A DNA stretch of 64,000 nucleotides, from the NCBI GenBank assembly GCA_002011075.2, contig MTMA02000006.1:1170599-1234598 (forward strand), in the 5' to 3' direction. Positions within the stretch are counted from its first letter, which is position 1; each line of letters opens with the position of its first letter. The notes beneath the pieces are model-generated. The model was not told the origin of the DNA, searched no databases, and was given only the letters and a program-made list of their open reading frames with translations. This stretch comes from Candidatus Scotarchaeum otlingeri. Lineage in GTDB: Archaea; Thermoproteota; Nitrososphaeria; Geothermarchaeales; JDFR-13. This document shows positions 1 through 7,930 of the stretch, piece after piece. The translations under genes and the position numbers were made by a program.

Positions 1-511
1 TATACTTACCTAAGGCTTTTTCATTTACTTTATTCCATAATCCTAGAACTTTATTAAAGTGTTCTAAATGTTTTGTTTTGAATATAGGTATTATTTCATC
101 TGGATGATATAAAAATATAATTTTCTTAGCATAATGTTTATCGCCTCCCCAACCCGGTAAGTTCTGCCATTCAGCATCTATCTTGTCGGCTAAAGAAATA
201 TCATTAACCACGATCTTAAGAAGTCTCTTAAATTCATCTAGATTATCTCTAGCACTTCTCCACGGTCTATCACTAGGTACATATATATGCCCTAGCAACT
301 TAAGCTTATGCTCAACATAATCGAGAAAATATCCAGGATTACCAGGGTTATAAATATCATCTGGCGATAAATCATCTATCTTGTCAGGTTCATATTTAAA
401 CGGAAACCTTTTTATAAGTTCCTTGTAACTAGTCTCCCAAATATCATTTAACCTTTTCTTAAATTTATCAATTTCATCTTTAAATTCCTCAATCTTATCT
501 TCAAGATTCAT
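1..511 (-). CDS. Partial hypothetical protein, N-terminal 170 residues, runs off left edge
   Basis: An open frame without stops runs on the minus strand from an ATG at 511 to the window edge, so only the N-terminal 170 residues are visible. The first ~25 residues are charged and probably helical (repeated E/K). The rest is a soluble alpha/beta-looking domain with an aromatic and glycine-rich patch, LPGWGGDKHYAKK, followed by IIFLYHPDEIIPIFKT and then KHLEHF. That layout (a G-rich turn, then a strand with 'P-x-x-x-P-I' and a short helix) recalls N-terminal domains that precede AAA or restriction-type modules in archaeal defence proteins, but I do not recognise the family and no catalytic motif is visible. 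The codon use (AGA/AGG, ATA) matches the neighbours. The real end lies outside the window. Confidence 0.7.
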   Translation of the reverse strand, partial: MNLEDKIEEFKDEIDKFKKRLNDIWETSYKELIKRFPFKYEPDKIDDLSPDDIYNPGNPGYFLDYVEHKLKLLGHIYVPSDRPWRSARDNLDEFKRLLKIVVNDISLADKIDAEWQNLPGWGGDKHYAKKIIFLYHPDEIIPIFKTKHLEHFNKVLGLWNKVNEKALGKY

Positions 512-553
512 ATAATAATTAATCGAGTATCTAATTAATTAATTATAACTAGT

Positions 554-826
554 TTATGAAATTCCAATTGGGTAGCAACTCAATTTTCTCATTTCTCTGA
601 TGATTTGGGCTAATGCTAAAATGTCTAATTTATTGGCTATAGATAATTCTTTTCTTGCAATATGGTCCCCTGTATCTCTAATTATACGGTTACATAATAT
701 GAATTTGTATATTCCATTTATCCTATAGATGTTGTCCGGGGCTGTGGGTAAGGAGCCTATGATTAGGGTCTTGGGTAGGACTCCCTTTGATATTGTCGAT
801 AAAATCAGATTGCTGCTGGAAGGTGA
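554..826 (-). pseudogene. 90-codon open frame without a usable start codon; possible gene remnant
   Basis: Between in-frame stops at 827-829 and 554-556 the minus strand is open for 90 codons. Its translation is amphipathic and protein-like (for example RIIRDTGDHIARKELSIANK near the middle), but it contains no ATG, GTG or TTG before a Met close to the C-terminus. It overlaps, antisense, the thiN remnant at 729-830. It may be the 3' end of a gene whose 5' end was replaced, or a chance antisense frame. I do not recognise the family. Confidence 0.25.
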
Positions 827-830
827 TTAG
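729..830 (+). pseudogene. C-terminal remnant of thiamine-phosphate synthase ThiN
   Basis: The 33-residue frame contains GKEPMIRVLGRTPFDIVDKI, which matches the conserved C-terminal end of ThiN, the archaeal thiamine-phosphate synthase domain often fused to ThiD. A stop lies directly before the Met at 729. In the neighbouring frame the preceding bases read P-I-D-V-V-R-G, which fits the residues expected just upstream in ThiN, so a single-base frameshift near 735-740 is likely. No ThiN or ThiD sequence is recognisable further upstream. The stop codon directly abuts the ATG of the thiW-like frame at 831, as in a translationally coupled thiN-thiW operon. The match is from memory of the family, so it is only moderately sure. 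Confidence 0.5.
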
Positions 831-1386
831 ATGGCTAGCGCACTAGAGTCCAAGAAGATAGCTTTAGCCTCTACATTGACAGCATTAGGCATCGTTATCG
901 CTCCCTTTATCTGGTTTCCTTTTATGGGTAGTAGGGCTTATCCTGGACAACATCTCATAAATGCGTTGGCAGGGGGGCTGGTGGGCTGTCTTGATAGCTA
1001 TAATGGTTGGTACAATAAGGATTAGCCTAGGGATCGGAACGATCTATGCCTATCCCGGCGGGGTCTTTGGGGGGGTGGTGGTTGGATTTGCATATAGGGT
1101 TTTGAGGAGGCTTTTGGGAGGCAGGAGGGCACTCATTTCAGCTTTGACTGAGCCTATAGGTACATTATTGATAGGTGCACCCTTATCTCTATTAATTGTT
1201 TCACCTATTGCCCCCATATTCGATCAGCCGCAGATCGAGGTCAGGCCAGAGGGCCTCTTTATTACCCTTATATATCTATGGTTCGGCTGGGGTGCGAGCA
1301 CATTTTCGGGGAGTATAGCGGCTTACTTTGTATTGAATATTCTCTTTAGATATGGGTTTTCGAGGGAGGAGTTGCTGGGTGAATAG
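831..1386 (+). pseudogene. thiW: ThiW-like ECF thiamine-precursor transporter S-component, frameshifted
   Basis: Two overlapping frames together give a ThiW-type substrate-binding membrane subunit, thought to take up the thiazole precursor of thiamine. The first frame (831-1025) carries the N-terminal helix and the hallmark SRAYPGQHLINALAG. The second (from about 961) continues with GWWAVLIAIMVG, then LGIGTIYAYPGG, a basic loop, ALTEPIGTLLIGAP and two further membrane helices. Compared with the family, about 11 bases appear to be missing in the G-rich stretch near 970-978, where the segment between 'NALAG' and 'WWAV' should be. Without a frame change neither piece is a complete transporter. 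Either the gene is a recent pseudogene or the G run was misread. It abuts the thiN remnant upstream and overlaps the P-loop gene downstream. Confidence 0.7.
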
Positions 1387-1939
1387 CAGAGGTTATAAGA
1401 AGTTTATCGATAAGAAGACGTTGATTATAGGTCCATTGAGGGCGGGTAAGACAAGGCTATTATCATCTATCCTTTTCGAATTTATTGAGGCTGGGCTGGA
1501 GAAAGACATTATTATCCTTGATTTTTCACCCGATGAGATAGAGGGGTTAGGCGGCCCCTTATCAAGATATATCGATGTGAGTAGAATGATTTATCTTGCT
1601 CCTGATAATGTATGGCCGCCTAGGCTTATGGGTAAGACCGAGGAGGAGGTTGATAAACTTGCTGAGGAGAACCGTAGGGTCCTTGAAAAGCTTGTTGATA
1701 TGGCTATTAAGATTGATAAGCAGATTCTCTTCATTAATGATGTGACATTATATCTTCATCGGGGCAGTCTATCGAGGATTCTCCGGCTTTTCGATTCTAA
1801 GCGGACCGTCATAGCGACGGCTTATTATGGAGATGAGTTTGATGATAAGGGCTCTGGAATAAATGTGAGGGAGAAGGTTGCTGTTAGGGCATTGATGATC
1901 AAGGCTGATAATGTTATAAGGCTGGGAAGTGTAAGATGA
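1379..1939 (+). CDS. P-loop NTPase linked to thiW, not an ABC-type ATPase
   Basis: The product has about 186 residues. I chose the GTG at 1379, which overlaps the end of thiW and has a GGGAGGAG ribosome-binding site 5-10 nt upstream, rather than the earlier ATG at 1352. The N-terminal Walker A motif is LIIGPLRAGKTRLL. Strands follow with IIILDFSPDE and, later, KQILFINDVTLYLHRG, a plausible Walker B/sensor region with Asp. There is no LSGGQ signature or Q-loop pattern, so it is not the usual EcfA energising subunit. The fold may be closer to small KAP/FtsK/HerA-like or archaeal orphan P-loop proteins. Its stop overlaps the next start as ATGA. Coupling to thiW suggests a role in thiamine-precursor uptake, but that is inference. 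Confidence 0.7.
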   Translation: MNSRGYKKFIDKKTLIIGPLRAGKTRLLSSILFEFIEAGLEKDIIILDFSPDEIEGLGGPLSRYIDVSRMIYLAPDNVWPPRLMGKTEEEVDKLAEENRRVLEKLVDMAIKIDKQILFINDVTLYLHRGSLSRILRLFDSKRTVIATAYYGDEFDDKGSGINVREKVAVRALMIKADNVIRLGSVR

Positions 1940-2350
1940 GTAAATCCAGGTTGATTATATATCCCCCTGAATGGGGAATTAAACCTGTTCCCCATAGGCT
2001 TAGGATACCGAGGGGGATAGACTACCTTGTTCCCTGGAGTAGCTTAGCTGTCGGCCTCCCCGTTATGCAGACCGGCGTTTGTGGAGATATGGATTAACGG
2101 TTCGGTTATAGGTAGTCTGATGTTGGCGTTAGCTGGGGTTATAGGGAGTAGACATGGCGCTTCTATAGTGATTAGTCTAGGACAGGCGTTTGGAAGATTA
2201 GGTTCTTATATACCTATATTTGCTATACTAACTACTAACTTCTTCATCTTTGATAGGATATATGTTTATGAGGTTTTGGAAAGATATAATGAGGCTCCGA
2301 GAGTCAGGTTCAGTTCTCTCATAAGCTCTATAATTGGCTTTATACTCTAG
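1936..2350 (+). pseudogene. Small membrane protein downstream of the P-loop gene, probably frameshifted
   Basis: An ATG at 1936 (ATGA overlap with the P-loop gene) opens a 53-codon frame beginning MSKSRLIIYPPEWGIKPVPH and ending at 2097. A second frame, open from about 2057 and running to 2350, contributes RPAFVEIWINGSVIG, two hydrophobic segments and a C-terminal amphipathic tail. A one-base shift near 2066-2075 would fuse them into one protein of about 138 residues: a cytosolic Pro-rich N-terminus followed by two or three membrane helices. It could be the membrane coupling partner of the preceding P-loop protein, the role EcfT plays in canonical ECF systems, but no EcfT motif is recognisable. 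Two frame breaks in one operon suggest locus decay. Confidence 0.45.
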
Positions 2351-2405
2351 TTTTCTTCTCAAATGAATTATAAAAAGTTGTATAGGTGGGAACCGAGTAT
2401 GACAT

Positions 2406-3017
2406 CTATTTCCTTGTATAATTAGATAATATGGCTAATGCTCCGGCTAATACGCCTAGCCCCCCTATTATTACAAATGCAGCTATCCATAATGGATATC
2501 CGTAGGGAATTGCATAGAATATATTTTGATGGACTTGACCTGGATTCCAGCCTAAGCCTCCTACTTCGACGGGTAACATAGCTGCTCCAGCCTTATACCC
2601 CCCATACATCATCATCCAAGTGGATCCTATAACCCCTATATTGAATAGGATTATATGTAACCAGGCAAACATACTTGTAAGGCCCTTAAACTCTCTCTTC
2701 ATCACATTCTCTACATAGTTATAGAAGAAGGCTGTAGCTACAGATCCTAATACCCCCACCAATAGATATGATAAATAGCCAAAAGTGAACCAGTTTCCTG
2801 CGCTTCCTAAAGCTATAACTCTCGATACAGAGGGTTTTAGCCATGTAATTTGTCCTATAACCACATATAGTGTTATTAGCGTAGCTAGAATGCCATGGAT
2901 GAGAGCCGCTGTAACGAATCTATGGGTCCAAATAGACTTAACTTCCATTATTATTCTCACCATAACACTGTAATACCTGTTTTCTTCTAAAGTTTGGATA
3001 TATAATTTATTAAACAA
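2406..3017 (-). CDS. Four-helix membrane protein, paralog of the divergent neighbour
   Basis: This 203-residue protein has four predicted membrane helices. Notable elements are a His in helix 1 (AALIHGILATL), the loop GSAGNWFTFGYLSYLLVGVLG leading into helix 2, WLHIILFNIGVIG in helix 3, and QVHQNIFYAIPY before helix 4. The N-W-F-x-x-x-Y and V-H-Q positions align with T-W-F-x-x-x-Y and I-H-Q of the protein at 3102-3608, so the two divergently transcribed genes are paralogs. Membrane His residues could bind haem or metal, but no known cytochrome signature is present. Internal starts at 2963 and 2945 are possible; the first ~24 residues are poorly hydrophobic. No function is assigned. Confidence 0.75.
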   Translation of the reverse strand: MFNKLYIQTLEENRYYSVMVRIIMEVKSIWTHRFVTAALIHGILATLITLYVVIGQITWLKPSVSRVIALGSAGNWFTFGYLSYLLVGVLGSVATAFFYNYVENVMKREFKGLTSMFAWLHIILFNIGVIGSTWMMMYGGYKAGAAMLPVEVGGLGWNPGQVHQNIFYAIPYGYPLWIAAFVIIGGLGVLAGALAILSNYTRK

Positions 3018-3101
3018 TATAATTTAATTATTATAGATATTAATTAGATAGTCTAGCGTTATATAAACCTATATCTGAATACCCTTTATCTATTAATTTA
3101 T

Positions 3102-3608
3102 ATGAGCAATACAATTGAAGCTGAAGATAGAAGATTTTCTATAGTCTTTAGGTTTCTCGGGATTATAAATGTAATAATAGCTTCTATATGGACACTATTA
3201 ATAATATCGCCATTTGATCTGTCAACTAATATTCAGAGGATTATTGCCGAGGGCGGGCCTGGCACATGGTTTCTACTAGCATATATAGTATTCATCGTTG
3301 GAGGTGTATTAGGATTCTTCATCCTTTCGGTTATATATGGGATATATGAAGTTAAAGGAGTCAGGGTCAATGCGATTGTTACATGGATATACTTAGTGTT
3401 GATTTATATAGGTATTACCGTGTCCAGCTTATTGCTAGGTGTAGCTGGGTATATAGGGGGTAGCCATTATGTAATGTTCCATACATCCCCTGAAACAATA
3501 CATCAGATTCTAAGTCCATATATACCATTTATTAGGCTCTTTGCCGTATTAGCGATAATAGGAATACTGATGGGGGTAATTTCGGTTATTGAAGCGGACT
3601 CCAGATAA
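3102..3608 (+). CDS. Four-helix membrane protein, paralog of the divergent neighbour
   Basis: This 168-residue protein has a short charged N-terminus and four membrane helices. The segment GGPGTWFLLAYIVFIVGGVLG matches the corresponding part of the divergent gene at 2406-3017, and the loop before helix 4 holds HTSPETIHQIL, where I-H-Q matches V-H-Q of the paralog. A TATA-like stretch (TTATATAAA near 3060) lies about 35 nt before the ATG, so the message is nearly leaderless. The next gene starts inside its last codons, indicating co-transcription with the secreted protein at 3589. The family is not recognised. Confidence 0.75.
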   Translation: MSNTIEAEDRRFSIVFRFLGIINVIIASIWTLLIISPFDLSTNIQRIIAEGGPGTWFLLAYIVFIVGGVLGFFILSVIYGIYEVKGVRVNAIVTWIYLVLIYIGITVSSLLLGVAGYIGGSHYVMFHTSPETIHQILSPYIPFIRLFAVLAIIGILMGVISVIEADSR

Positions 3609-4422
3609 CCCTGTGATAACTAAGTTTATGGCATTATCTATTTCCATAGCGGTATTACTCGGAGTATATCTCTTTCTATCTAGTTATTACGATCCACCCG
3701 GGTCCCAATGGATCGATGACTACAGATCATGGGCCCTCGGCATATCTATTGGTGGAAAATCGATTTTGGAGAATGGATTAAGGCTTTCTATGGGTTCGTC
3801 GAGCAATATTACAGTCATCTTTACATTGCCAGGGATATTGAAGACGGATAATACCCTCTATTGTATACTGAGTGTCATGACGGAAGATAGGGTGGTCCTA
3901 CAGGTTGCGATGGGGTTAGATGCCTCTCGTAACAATTGGGTTGTCTACGCTATGATTGTAGAGGGCATCGAGGAAAAAACCAACTATATTCTTTTAGATA
4001 AGGAGGATGAGGTGTATGCTGAGCCCTATGACAGGATATTATTATCTATCTATTCAATTAAGAGGGATGGATACTTTATTTGGATGTACAAAGCAATAAA
4101 TTTTGACAGAGGCGTGATGGAAAGTGGGCAACTCTATACCAGTGAAGTAGGCACTTTTATGGATGGATTGCATGAAGTATTTGCCTTTGAATCATATACG
4201 ACAAATAACTCTGTTCTCGAGAATCTATGGGGGTTGAGACTAATTGAGGTATTAGTGGACGGAGATAGAGTGATAGACGGCTTCACCGTATCCGATGGAT
4301 TCGATTTCACAGGTGAACATTTATTCGTTGTAGGTGGAACTAGGAAAGTGCCCTCTTCTGTCTTTATTAGGATGAATCAAGAGGGATATATAGAGTGGGG
4401 TTATCGACCTAGTGAATGGTAA
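3589..4422 (+). CDS. Secreted or membrane-anchored protein of unknown function
   Basis: The longest frame begins at a TTG (3589) that overlaps the previous gene by 20 nt; a GTG at 3613 is an equally good start. A single hydrophobic segment (MALSISIAVLLGVYLFLSSY, starting at about residue 14) would act as signal peptide or anchor and places the remaining ~240 residues outside the cell. The exposed part is rich in strands with alternating hydrophobics and has many Asp and Asn, consistent with a beta-sandwich (jelly-roll or concanavalin-like) domain. No catalytic motif is visible and there is no C-terminal anchor. Overlap with the four-helix membrane gene suggests they work together at the membrane. 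Confidence 0.7.
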   Translation: MKRTPDNPVITKFMALSISIAVLLGVYLFLSSYYDPPGSQWIDDYRSWALGISIGGKSILENGLRLSMGSSSNITVIFTLPGILKTDNTLYCILSVMTEDRVVLQVAMGLDASRNNWVVYAMIVEGIEEKTNYILLDKEDEVYAEPYDRILLSIYSIKRDGYFIWMYKAINFDRGVMESGQLYTSEVGTFMDGLHEVFAFESYTTNNSVLENLWGLRLIEVLVDGDRVIDGFTVSDGFDFTGEHLFVVGGTRKVPSSVFIRMNQEGYIEWGYRPSEW

Positions 4423-4512
4423 ATGTCTTGTATCAGTGTAATAATTATTATCTTAATTTATTATTAATTATTATGTTCTCATAGATAATTGAATATTAAG
4501 AGAGGGATAGAG

Positions 4513-5769
4513 ATGTATATTTTACCTAGGGAATATAGATTTCTCGATAAGTATCTTATTAGGGTGGCTGAAGAAGTATCTGTAGACTTGGAGGTAGCTA
4601 AAAGGATAAAGGAAAGTAAGGGAAAGCCGATACTATTCGAGAATGTGATTCTTAGAGACGATAAAATATCAGAATATCCAGTTATTGCTAATATAGCGGG
4701 CTCACGGGAATATTTAGCGGAGTATTTCGGTGTAGATGTTAGTATGCTTTTAGATTTTCTTCTTGAAAAAATTGATAATAGAAAGAAACCTCTGGTGGTG
4801 GACCCCGATTCATATAGAGAAGTGGAGGTGGATCTGAATAGACTTCCCATATTATTACATTATCCAAAGGATGGGGGATACTATATAACGAGTAGTATTA
4901 TTATCGCATACGACGAGGAATATGGGTTAAATGCATCATTTCATAGAATGATGCAGATATCTAGGGATAAGCTTGCTGTTAGAGTCGTACCGAGGCATCT
5001 ATATGAATACATAGAGAGAGGGCTAAAGAAAGTTGCGATATGTATAGGGAATGTACCTCAGGTATTGGTTGCCAGTGCAATATCTCCAGAATTAGGGGTA
5101 TGTGAACTCGATATTGCTAATAGTATAAGGGATATTAGACTTGTGAATTTCGATGGGGTAATTGGAACTGAAGCCGAGATCGTTATGGTTGGAGAGATAA
5201 CTGGCGAAGAACATGAAGAGGGACCCTTCGTGGATCTGACTGGGACATATGATATTGTTAGAAAGCAGCCTGTTGTAAAGATAAGGAAGATATATGCGAG
5301 AGAGAATGCATTTTACCACGCTATATTGCCCGGGGATTATGAGCATAAGCTATTGATGGGGTTATCGAGAGAGCCCACTATAATGAGGGAAGTTAGAAAG
5401 GCTGGTGTCGACTGTAAAAATGTATATTTGACTATAGGCGGCTCTTCATGGCTTCACTGTGTAGTACAGATTAGAAAGAAAAGTGATGAGGATGGAAAAA
5501 AAGCGATCGAGGGCGCCTTTAAAGGCCATAAATCACTTAAACTGGTTATTGTGGTTGAGGAGGATATCGATATATATGATCCACATAGTGTTGAGTGGGC
5601 TATTGCCACTAGGGTTCAGCCTGATAGAGATCTATATATCTATCCTAATCAGATAGGCTCCTCCCTCGATCCCTCCGCTAATCAGCTAACTAGGAAAACA
5701 GCTAAATGGGGTATAGACGCCACTATACCTGATCCTCATAGGAGAGATGATTTTATGCGGGTGGTCTAA
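4513..5769 (+). CDS. UbiD-family anhydromevalonate phosphate decarboxylase
   Basis: This 418-residue UbiD-family enzyme most likely removes CO2 from trans-anhydromevalonate 5-phosphate to give isopentenyl phosphate in the archaeal mevalonate pathway, using prenylated FMN. Seen in the sequence: the N-terminal cofactor-binding part ending in TSSIIIAYDEEYG, R-rich loop HRMMQISRDKLAVRV, the acidic active-site region GEEHEEGPFVDLTGTYD, and the C-terminal helix pattern ATRVQPDRDLYIYPNQIGSS. I start at the ATG at 4513, preceded by AGAGGGAT, rather than an upstream TTG at 4489. The stop directly abuts the ATG of the dehydratase large subunit. Function rests on the operon: the same five-gene set covers the complete pathway from phosphomevalonate to IPP, and UbiX (cofactor supply) is included. 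Confidence 0.9.
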   Translation: MYILPREYRFLDKYLIRVAEEVSVDLEVAKRIKESKGKPILFENVILRDDKISEYPVIANIAGSREYLAEYFGVDVSMLLDFLLEKIDNRKKPLVVDPDSYREVEVDLNRLPILLHYPKDGGYYITSSIIIAYDEEYGLNASFHRMMQISRDKLAVRVVPRHLYEYIERGLKKVAICIGNVPQVLVASAISPELGVCELDIANSIRDIRLVNFDGVIGTEAEIVMVGEITGEEHEEGPFVDLTGTYDIVRKQPVVKIRKIYARENAFYHAILPGDYEHKLLMGLSREPTIMREVRKAGVDCKNVYLTIGGSSWLHCVVQIRKKSDEDGKKAIEGAFKGHKSLKLVIVVEEDIDIYDPHSVEWAIATRVQPDRDLYIYPNQIGSSLDPSANQLTRKTAKWGIDATIPDPHRRDDFMRVV

Positions 5770-6960
5770 ATGTATTTGACTAGAGATGAAGAGAGGATTA
5801 TAGCTGGTGAATTTGGGGAGGGGATGAGGAAGGCTCTGGAGATCCTTGTAGCTATTGGGAAGATTTATGGAGCTGAGAGGCTTATACCTATATCCTCAGC
5901 ACATATTTCAGGTGTATCATACCATAACATAAGGGAAGGAATAGATTTCCTGAGGGAACTGGCTTCCGAAGCCAAGGTGTCTGTAAAGACAACTCTTAAC
6001 CCTGGGGGGATGGATATATATAGATGGAGGGAGATGGGGATAGATGAAGAGTTCGCCGCTAAGCAGAGGGAAGTTATCGATATATATAGAGAGATGGGGA
6101 TTAATATCACCCTAACTTGTACACCATATCATGTAGGAAATCTACCTAGTAAGGGAGAACATGTTGCTTGGGGAGAAAGCTCTGCAGTAGCATATATAAA
6201 TTCAGTTGTTGGCGCCATGACAAATAGAGAGAGCGGCATATCTGCATTAGCGGCCGCTATTATAGGTAAGACTCCACATTATGGTATGCATATAAAAGAA
6301 GAGAGAGCCCCGATGATCAGGGTTAGGGTAAATATGGATCTTGTGGATCCAAGTGACTATGGTGCTTTGGGCTTCGTATTGTCTAAGAAGGTAGATGATA
6401 AGATTCCGCTTATAGAGGGGTTAGAGGATGTCGATGATGAAGGGTTAAAGTTGTTATCTGCTTCGATGGGAACATATACCGGTCTTCCGATATATCATAT
6501 TAAGGGCATAACCCCTGAGGCTGCTGATTTTGACGCTCCAAGGGAAGTTATAGAGATAGATGCCCAGGATATGAAAGAGGCATATGAATATCTTAATGAG
6601 GCATTTGAGGATGTGGACCTTGTCTGGATAGGCTGCCCGCACTCTAATCTTGAAGAGCTTAGGCGGATAGCCGAGAGGCTGAAGTCAAAGACTATTAAAA
6701 CAGAGCTTTGGGTGACGACTTCGAGAAAAGTATTGTCGGAGGCAGAAAGAAGAGGATATATTAAGGTAATTGAGGGCTCAGGAGCAAAGGTTATATGTGA
6801 TACATGTGTCGCCGTCGCTCCACTAAAGCATAGATTCAAGACGTTAGTTACAAATTCCGCTAAAGGATGTTATTATGGTAGGGGGGTGAATAAGTTTCTA
6901 GTTAAAGTGGTTAGCTTAGATAAGTGTATCGAAGTAGCCCTAAGAGGTGGCTGGGTATGA
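5770..6960 (+). CDS. Phosphomevalonate dehydratase large subunit (aconitase X family)
   Basis: This 396-residue protein belongs to the aconitase X catalytic subunit family. Together with the next gene it dehydrates (R)-5-phosphomevalonate to trans-anhydromevalonate 5-phosphate. Iron-sulfur ligand candidates are visible in TCTPYHVG (near residue 117), IGCPHSN (near 295) and ICDTCVAVAP (near 344), and the conserved CAY-like region GEHVAWGESSAVAYINS is present. Length is normal for the archaeal subunit. It follows the decarboxylase with no gap, and its stop overlaps the start of the small subunit as ATGA, so equimolar translation is likely. Confidence 0.93.
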   Translation: MYLTRDEERIIAGEFGEGMRKALEILVAIGKIYGAERLIPISSAHISGVSYHNIREGIDFLRELASEAKVSVKTTLNPGGMDIYRWREMGIDEEFAAKQREVIDIYREMGINITLTCTPYHVGNLPSKGEHVAWGESSAVAYINSVVGAMTNRESGISALAAAIIGKTPHYGMHIKEERAPMIRVRVNMDLVDPSDYGALGFVLSKKVDDKIPLIEGLEDVDDEGLKLLSASMGTYTGLPIYHIKGITPEAADFDAPREVIEIDAQDMKEAYEYLNEAFEDVDLVWIGCPHSNLEELRRIAERLKSKTIKTELWVTTSRKVLSEAERRGYIKVIEGSGAKVICDTCVAVAPLKHRFKTLVTNSAKGCYYGRGVNKFLVKVVSLDKCIEVALRGGWV

Positions 6961-7361
6961 TAGAGTATAGGGGAAGAAGTATCTCTAGAGGATACGCTAA
7001 GGGAGAGGCGCTTGTAAGCAGGGACCCCATATCATTTTTTGGAGGGGTTGATCCTGAGAAAGGTATTATTATCGAAAAGGGGCATTGTAGTGAAGGGAAG
7101 TCGATCGCTGGTAGAATACTAATATTTCCCAGGGGGAGAGGTTCAACTGTCGGTTCATATATCCTATATAGGTTGGCTAGGAGGGGTTTGGCCCCGAAGG
7201 GTATAATAAATTTGGAGAGCGAGCCTATAGTGGCTGTAGGCGCGATTATATCCGGTATTCCACTTGTCGATAAGGTAAATGCAGATATCTTTGAGGTTAT
7301 TTCAGATGGAGATATAGTTATTGTAGATGGAGATAATGGCGTTGTGAGGTGTATCAAGTGA
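6957..7361 (+). CDS. Phosphomevalonate dehydratase small subunit (DUF126/AcnX swivel)
   Basis: This 134-residue swivelling-domain subunit partners the aconitase-X-type large subunit. The conserved FPRGRGSTVGSY motif is seen, with the Ser that contacts substrate in aconitase-type swivel domains, followed by NLESEPIVAVGAIISGIP and the C-terminal D-G-D-x-V-I-V-D-G pattern. The start at 6957 forms an ATGA overlap with the large subunit; an upstream GTG at 6924 would give an 11-residue extension inside the previous gene and is less likely. The gene ends in a GTGA overlap with ubiX. Confidence 0.93.
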   Translation: MIEYRGRSISRGYAKGEALVSRDPISFFGGVDPEKGIIIEKGHCSEGKSIAGRILIFPRGRGSTVGSYILYRLARRGLAPKGIINLESEPIVAVGAIISGIPLVDKVNADIFEVISDGDIVIVDGDNGVVRCIK

Positions 7362-7930
7362 GGATAATTGTAGGTATATCGGGTGCCTCGGGGATAAGGC
7401 TTTCTATGAGGCTTGTCGAGGAACTCAATAACTCTGGGGTTGAGGTTTATAGTGTTATAACCGAAGGCGCTATAAAGGTGGCGGAGAGCGAAGAAGGAGA
7501 ATCCCTAGTTACTATGATAAAGAGGAATTCGACAAGGTTTTTTAGGCAGGATGATATGGATGCACCTATATCATCAGGGTCATTTCCCGTTGATGGTATG
7601 GTAATAATACCATGTTCCATGAATACCTTGGCTAAGCTGAGCTATGGGATATCGGATAATCTATTGTTGCGAGCTGCAGATGTCCAGATAAAGATGAAGA
7701 GAAAACTGGTTATTGTCCCTAGGGAAACGCCTATGAGCAGCGTCCATCTACGGAATCTCCTAAAACTATCTAAATATGAATGTGTCTATATCATGTTTCC
7801 CTTAATATCATATTATCATAGGCCTAAAACACTTGAAGACATCGAGAACTTCGTTATAGGTAGGATAATGGAGTTACTCGGTATAGAGCATCACCTGTAT
7901 AAAAGGTGGGGAGTAGATGAAGAAAGATAG
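7358..7930 (+). CDS. ubiX: UbiX-family flavin prenyltransferase
   Basis: This 190-residue protein makes prenylated FMN, the cofactor of UbiD-type decarboxylases, so it serves the first gene of this operon. Family motifs are all present: GISGASGIRLS at the N-terminus (FMN phosphate loop), ITEGAIKV, DMDAPISSGSFPVDGMVIIPCSMNTLA (split here: D-D-M-D-A-P-I, S-G-S-F, I-P-C-S-M-N-T-L-A), IVPRETPMSSVHLRNLL, and the C-terminal Y-H-R-P-K-T-L-E-D region. I use the GTG at 7358, whose GTGA overlaps the upstream stop as in the neighbouring junction; a GTG at 7349 is the alternative. It overlaps the kinase gene by 14 nt. Confidence 0.93.
   Translation: MRIIVGISGASGIRLSMRLVEELNNSGVEVYSVITEGAIKVAESEEGESLVTMIKRNSTRFFRQDDMDAPISSGSFPVDGMVIIPCSMNTLAKLSYGISDNLLLRAADVQIKMKRKLVIVPRETPMSSVHLRNLLKLSKYECVYIMFPLISYYHRPKTLEDIENFVIGRIMELLGIEHHLYKRWGVDEER

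Noticed and set aside
4479-4850. Minus-strand frame opposite the UbiD-family gene.
   Set aside because: Overlaps a fully recognisable decarboxylase in the other strand and has low-complexity composition.
6911-7357. 148-codon minus-strand frame opposite the dehydratase small subunit.
   Set aside because: Antisense shadow with Ser/Pro-rich composition; the plus strand carries the conserved family motifs.
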